Shown here: positions 62,871 through 64,000 of the stretch, piece by piece
Position numbering within the stretch: the stretch's first letter is position 1
Layout of the letters: each line of letters begins with the position of its first letter
NCBI RefSeq assembly: GCF_000374845.1
Contig: NZ_KB895415.1
Coordinates: forward strand, 124,001 to 188,000
Direction of reading: 5' to 3'
DNA length: 64,000 bases
From: Paenibacillus terrigena DSM 21567
Lineage (GTDB): Bacteria; Bacillota; Bacilli; Paenibacillales; Paenibacillaceae
Translations under genes and position numbers: made by a program
The notes under the pieces: generated by a model
The model's input: only the letters and a program-made list of their open reading frames with translations
Database searches by the model: none
Told to the model about the DNA's origin: nothing

Positions 62871-63054
62871 CCGAATCCTCCTCCTTCCTGTGCCGCTTCA
62901 CCACGGGGAGACGTCCCGCCTCTCTTAGTGCTTCACGCAGCAAATATTCCATATGACCATTTACGCTTCGAAATTCATCCGCTGCCCAGCGCTCTAAAGC
63001 CTCGTATATGGTCGGATCAAGGCGTAGAGGAAAACTCTTCTTCTTACCTGCCAT
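62860..63054 (-). CDS. Arc/MetJ-like ribbon-helix-helix protein
   Basis: The 64-residue basic protein is a ribbon-helix-helix domain: [43 protein letters not shown]. Such dimers bind short tandem operator sites. It sits 17 bp after the SPFH gene and 11 bp overlapping the next gene. Its ATG has AAGGAG at spacing 12, slightly long. Autoregulation is plausible through the GATATC sites in front of the operon (see findings). A toxin partner is not evident. Confidence 0.82.
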   Translation of the reverse strand: MAGKKKSFPLRLDPTIYEALERWAADEFRSVNGHMEYLLREALREAGRLPVVKRHRKEEDSDDE

Positions 63055-63071
63055 GGTAACGGATTACTCCT

Positions 63072-63938
63072 TTAGTACAGCGTGCTCGTATTGATCACCG
63101 GCTGGGCAGACCGATCCGACACAATCGCGACGAGTAAATTGTTAATCATCGCAGCTTTGCGCTCTTCATCCAGCTCCACGGCACCATCCGCCTCTAGGCG
63201 CTGAATTGCCATTTGAACCATGGTTACAGCACCCTCGACGATTTTCTCACGTGCAGCAATGATTGCTGATGCCTGCTGGCGCTGCAGCATTGCACTTGCG
63301 ATTTCCGTTGAATATGCAAGGTGCGTTAACCGAGACTCGATCACGTTCACACCCGCGATGGCAAGACGATTTTGCAGTTCCGTACTTAACTCCATCGCGA
63401 TCTCTTCCGCGTTACTGCGCAGCGAGAAGCCTGCTCCATCCGCACCGTCATAAGGATATTTACTCGCAACATGGCGTAACGCCGTCTCACTCTGAATTTC
63501 GACGAACGTCTCATATTCATCCACTTCGAACAGCGCTTTCGCCGAATCCACCACGGAGAATACGACAACAGCTGCAATCTCAATCGGATTCCCTTCCACA
63601 TCGTTAACCTTTAACTTAGCGCTATTAAAATTGCGAACACGCAAGGATACTTTCTTATGGGATGAGAAAGGAACCGTCATATAGAAACCACTCTGACGAA
63701 TGACACCTAAATATTGACCGAAAAAGGTAATGACATTCGCTTGATTAGGCTGCACGATCGTTAGCCCTGTCAACAAGATGACGGCGACCACTTCAAGCAC
63801 GACCCCTAATGCAATCAAAAGACCATTCGAAGCACTGCCACCCGCAATAAGGACATACACACCTGCCCCGATGGCCACAAGCGCCAGCAGTAATCCCCAA
63901 AAGCCATTCACGTTAGGACTCTTCTTCTCCTGAAACAT
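63072..63938 (-). CDS. SPFH/Band 7 domain membrane protein
   Basis: The 288-residue protein has two N-terminal membrane segments (about 12-70, [20 protein letters not shown] and [20 protein letters not shown]) and an SPFH domain (about 75-260) with [19 protein letters not shown], and the helical [54 protein letters not shown] proteins (stomatin, prohibitin, flotillin) form large membrane-associated oligomers. The longer frame's GTG lies inside the RBS; I start at ATG 63938, eight bases after AAGGAG. Confidence 0.88.
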   Translation of the reverse strand: MFQEKKSPNVNGFWGLLLALVAIGAGVYVLIAGGSASNGLLIALGVVLEVVAVILLTGLTIVQPNQANVITFFGQYLGVIRQSGFYMTVPFSSHKKVSLRVRNFNSAKLKVNDVEGNPIEIAAVVVFSVVDSAKALFEVDEYETFVEIQSETALRHVASKYPYDGADGAGFSLRSNAEEIAMELSTELQNRLAIAGVNVIESRLTHLAYSTEIASAMLQRQQASAIIAAREKIVEGAVTMVQMAIQRLEADGAVELDEERKAAMINNLLVAIVSDRSAQPVINTSTLY

Positions 63939-63952
63939 ACAACTCACTCCTT

Positions 63953-63980
63953 AATATCTCTAAGATATCTTTATGATATC
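63953..63980 (-). promoter_or_regulatory. Three GATAT(C/T) hexamers at 11-bp spacing
   Basis: Hexamers begin at 63953, 63964 and 63975 (read on the minus strand GATATT, GATATC, GATATC), exactly one helical turn apart, directly upstream of the SPFH RBS. This spacing is typical of ribbon-helix-helix operators. A -35-like TTACAA (63995-64000) and -10-like TATCAT overlap the upstream site. Confidence 0.65.
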
Positions 63981-64000
63981 ACTTTTAACTAATATTGTAA

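Noticed and set aside
62268-63054. Toxin-antitoxin pair (RHH antitoxin with the 200-residue protein as toxin)
   Set aside because: RHH antitoxins commonly precede a toxin, but the second protein shows no toxin motif and the SPFH gene is part of the same unit; the idea stays open but unsupported.
1-64000. CRISPR array, prophage, integrative element, tRNA or rRNA
   Set aside because: I saw no regularly spaced direct repeats, phage structural genes, integrase or RNA gene signatures.

Overview
The window looks like a chromosomal segment of a Paenibacillus-type Firmicute (family Paenibacillaceae). The evidence is the set of Bacillales housekeeping families (YlbF, YlbG, YlaN, YugN, YktB, RqcH, CcpA, AcuA/AcuC, GndA, SpeA), strong AGGAGG-type ribosome binding sites, frequent GTG/TTG starts and many intrinsic terminators. 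It is mostly core chromosome. I see no prophage, CRISPR array, tRNA or rRNA. The only transposon is one IS3-family relic.

Layout. 1-5.8 kb: 5' part of dapF, a P-type Ca2+ ATPase, rqcH and a DUF2500 protein. 5.8-14.2 kb: a leftward run with a PHP phosphoesterase, a LysR regulator, an unknown protein, YlbG/YlbF, an XPB-like helicase with its partner, and an M20 amidohydrolase. 14.4-18.4 kb: yugN, ftsW, an Asp23 protein, a Ca2+/H+ antiporter, ylaN and an HPr-like protein without the catalytic histidine. 18.5-27.7 kb: an M29 aminopeptidase, a lipoprotein, a GAF-GGDEF cyclase, rpsD with a long leader, a class A PBP with FN3 domains, and a DUF1836 regulator. 27.9-32.9 kb: a CNNM/CorC membrane protein, the IS3 relic, and a MerR-controlled acetyltransferase/hydrolase pair. 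33-36.3 kb: a sugar ABC importer. 36.6-42.4 kb: acetate metabolism and catabolite control (acsA, acuA, acuC, mtnN, ccpA). 42.5-53 kb: a zinc-ribbon protein, a PfpI protein, a PTS operon (CoA-binding protein, EIICBA, EI), aroA, rhodanese, aroK and gndA. 53-59 kb: an ABC-2 exporter divergent from a two-component system, then yktB. 59-64 kb: an MFS transporter, speA and an SPFH / ribbon-helix-helix / unknown operon.

How the parts fit. Carbon flow is a theme: CcpA, EI and EIICBA, an HPr paralogue that keeps the regulatory serine, a near-consensus cre beside acsA, and the AcuA/AcuC pair that acetylates and deacetylates AcsA in B. subtilis. Calcium export appears twice (P-type pump and CaxA-type antiporter). 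Several divergent gene pairs carry symmetric operator-like sites placed exactly at promoters, which gives testable local circuits.

Most interesting observations: (i) the IS3 relic sits inside the loop of the intrinsic terminator of the CNNM gene and carries an 18-bp inverted repeat that would hide its own transposase RBS from read-through; (ii) a MerR gene and its target operon share face-to-face promoters, one with the diagnostic 19-bp spacer; (iii) twin 20-bp operators lie at both divergent promoters of the DUF1836/CNNM pair; (iv) three GATAT(C/T) sites at exactly 11-bp spacing lie upstream of an operon encoding a ribbon-helix-helix protein; (v) two 168-bp structured repeats with terminal inverted repeats lie 6.7 kb apart in inverse orientation; (vi) aroA is a divergent EPSP synthase with an altered active-site loop.
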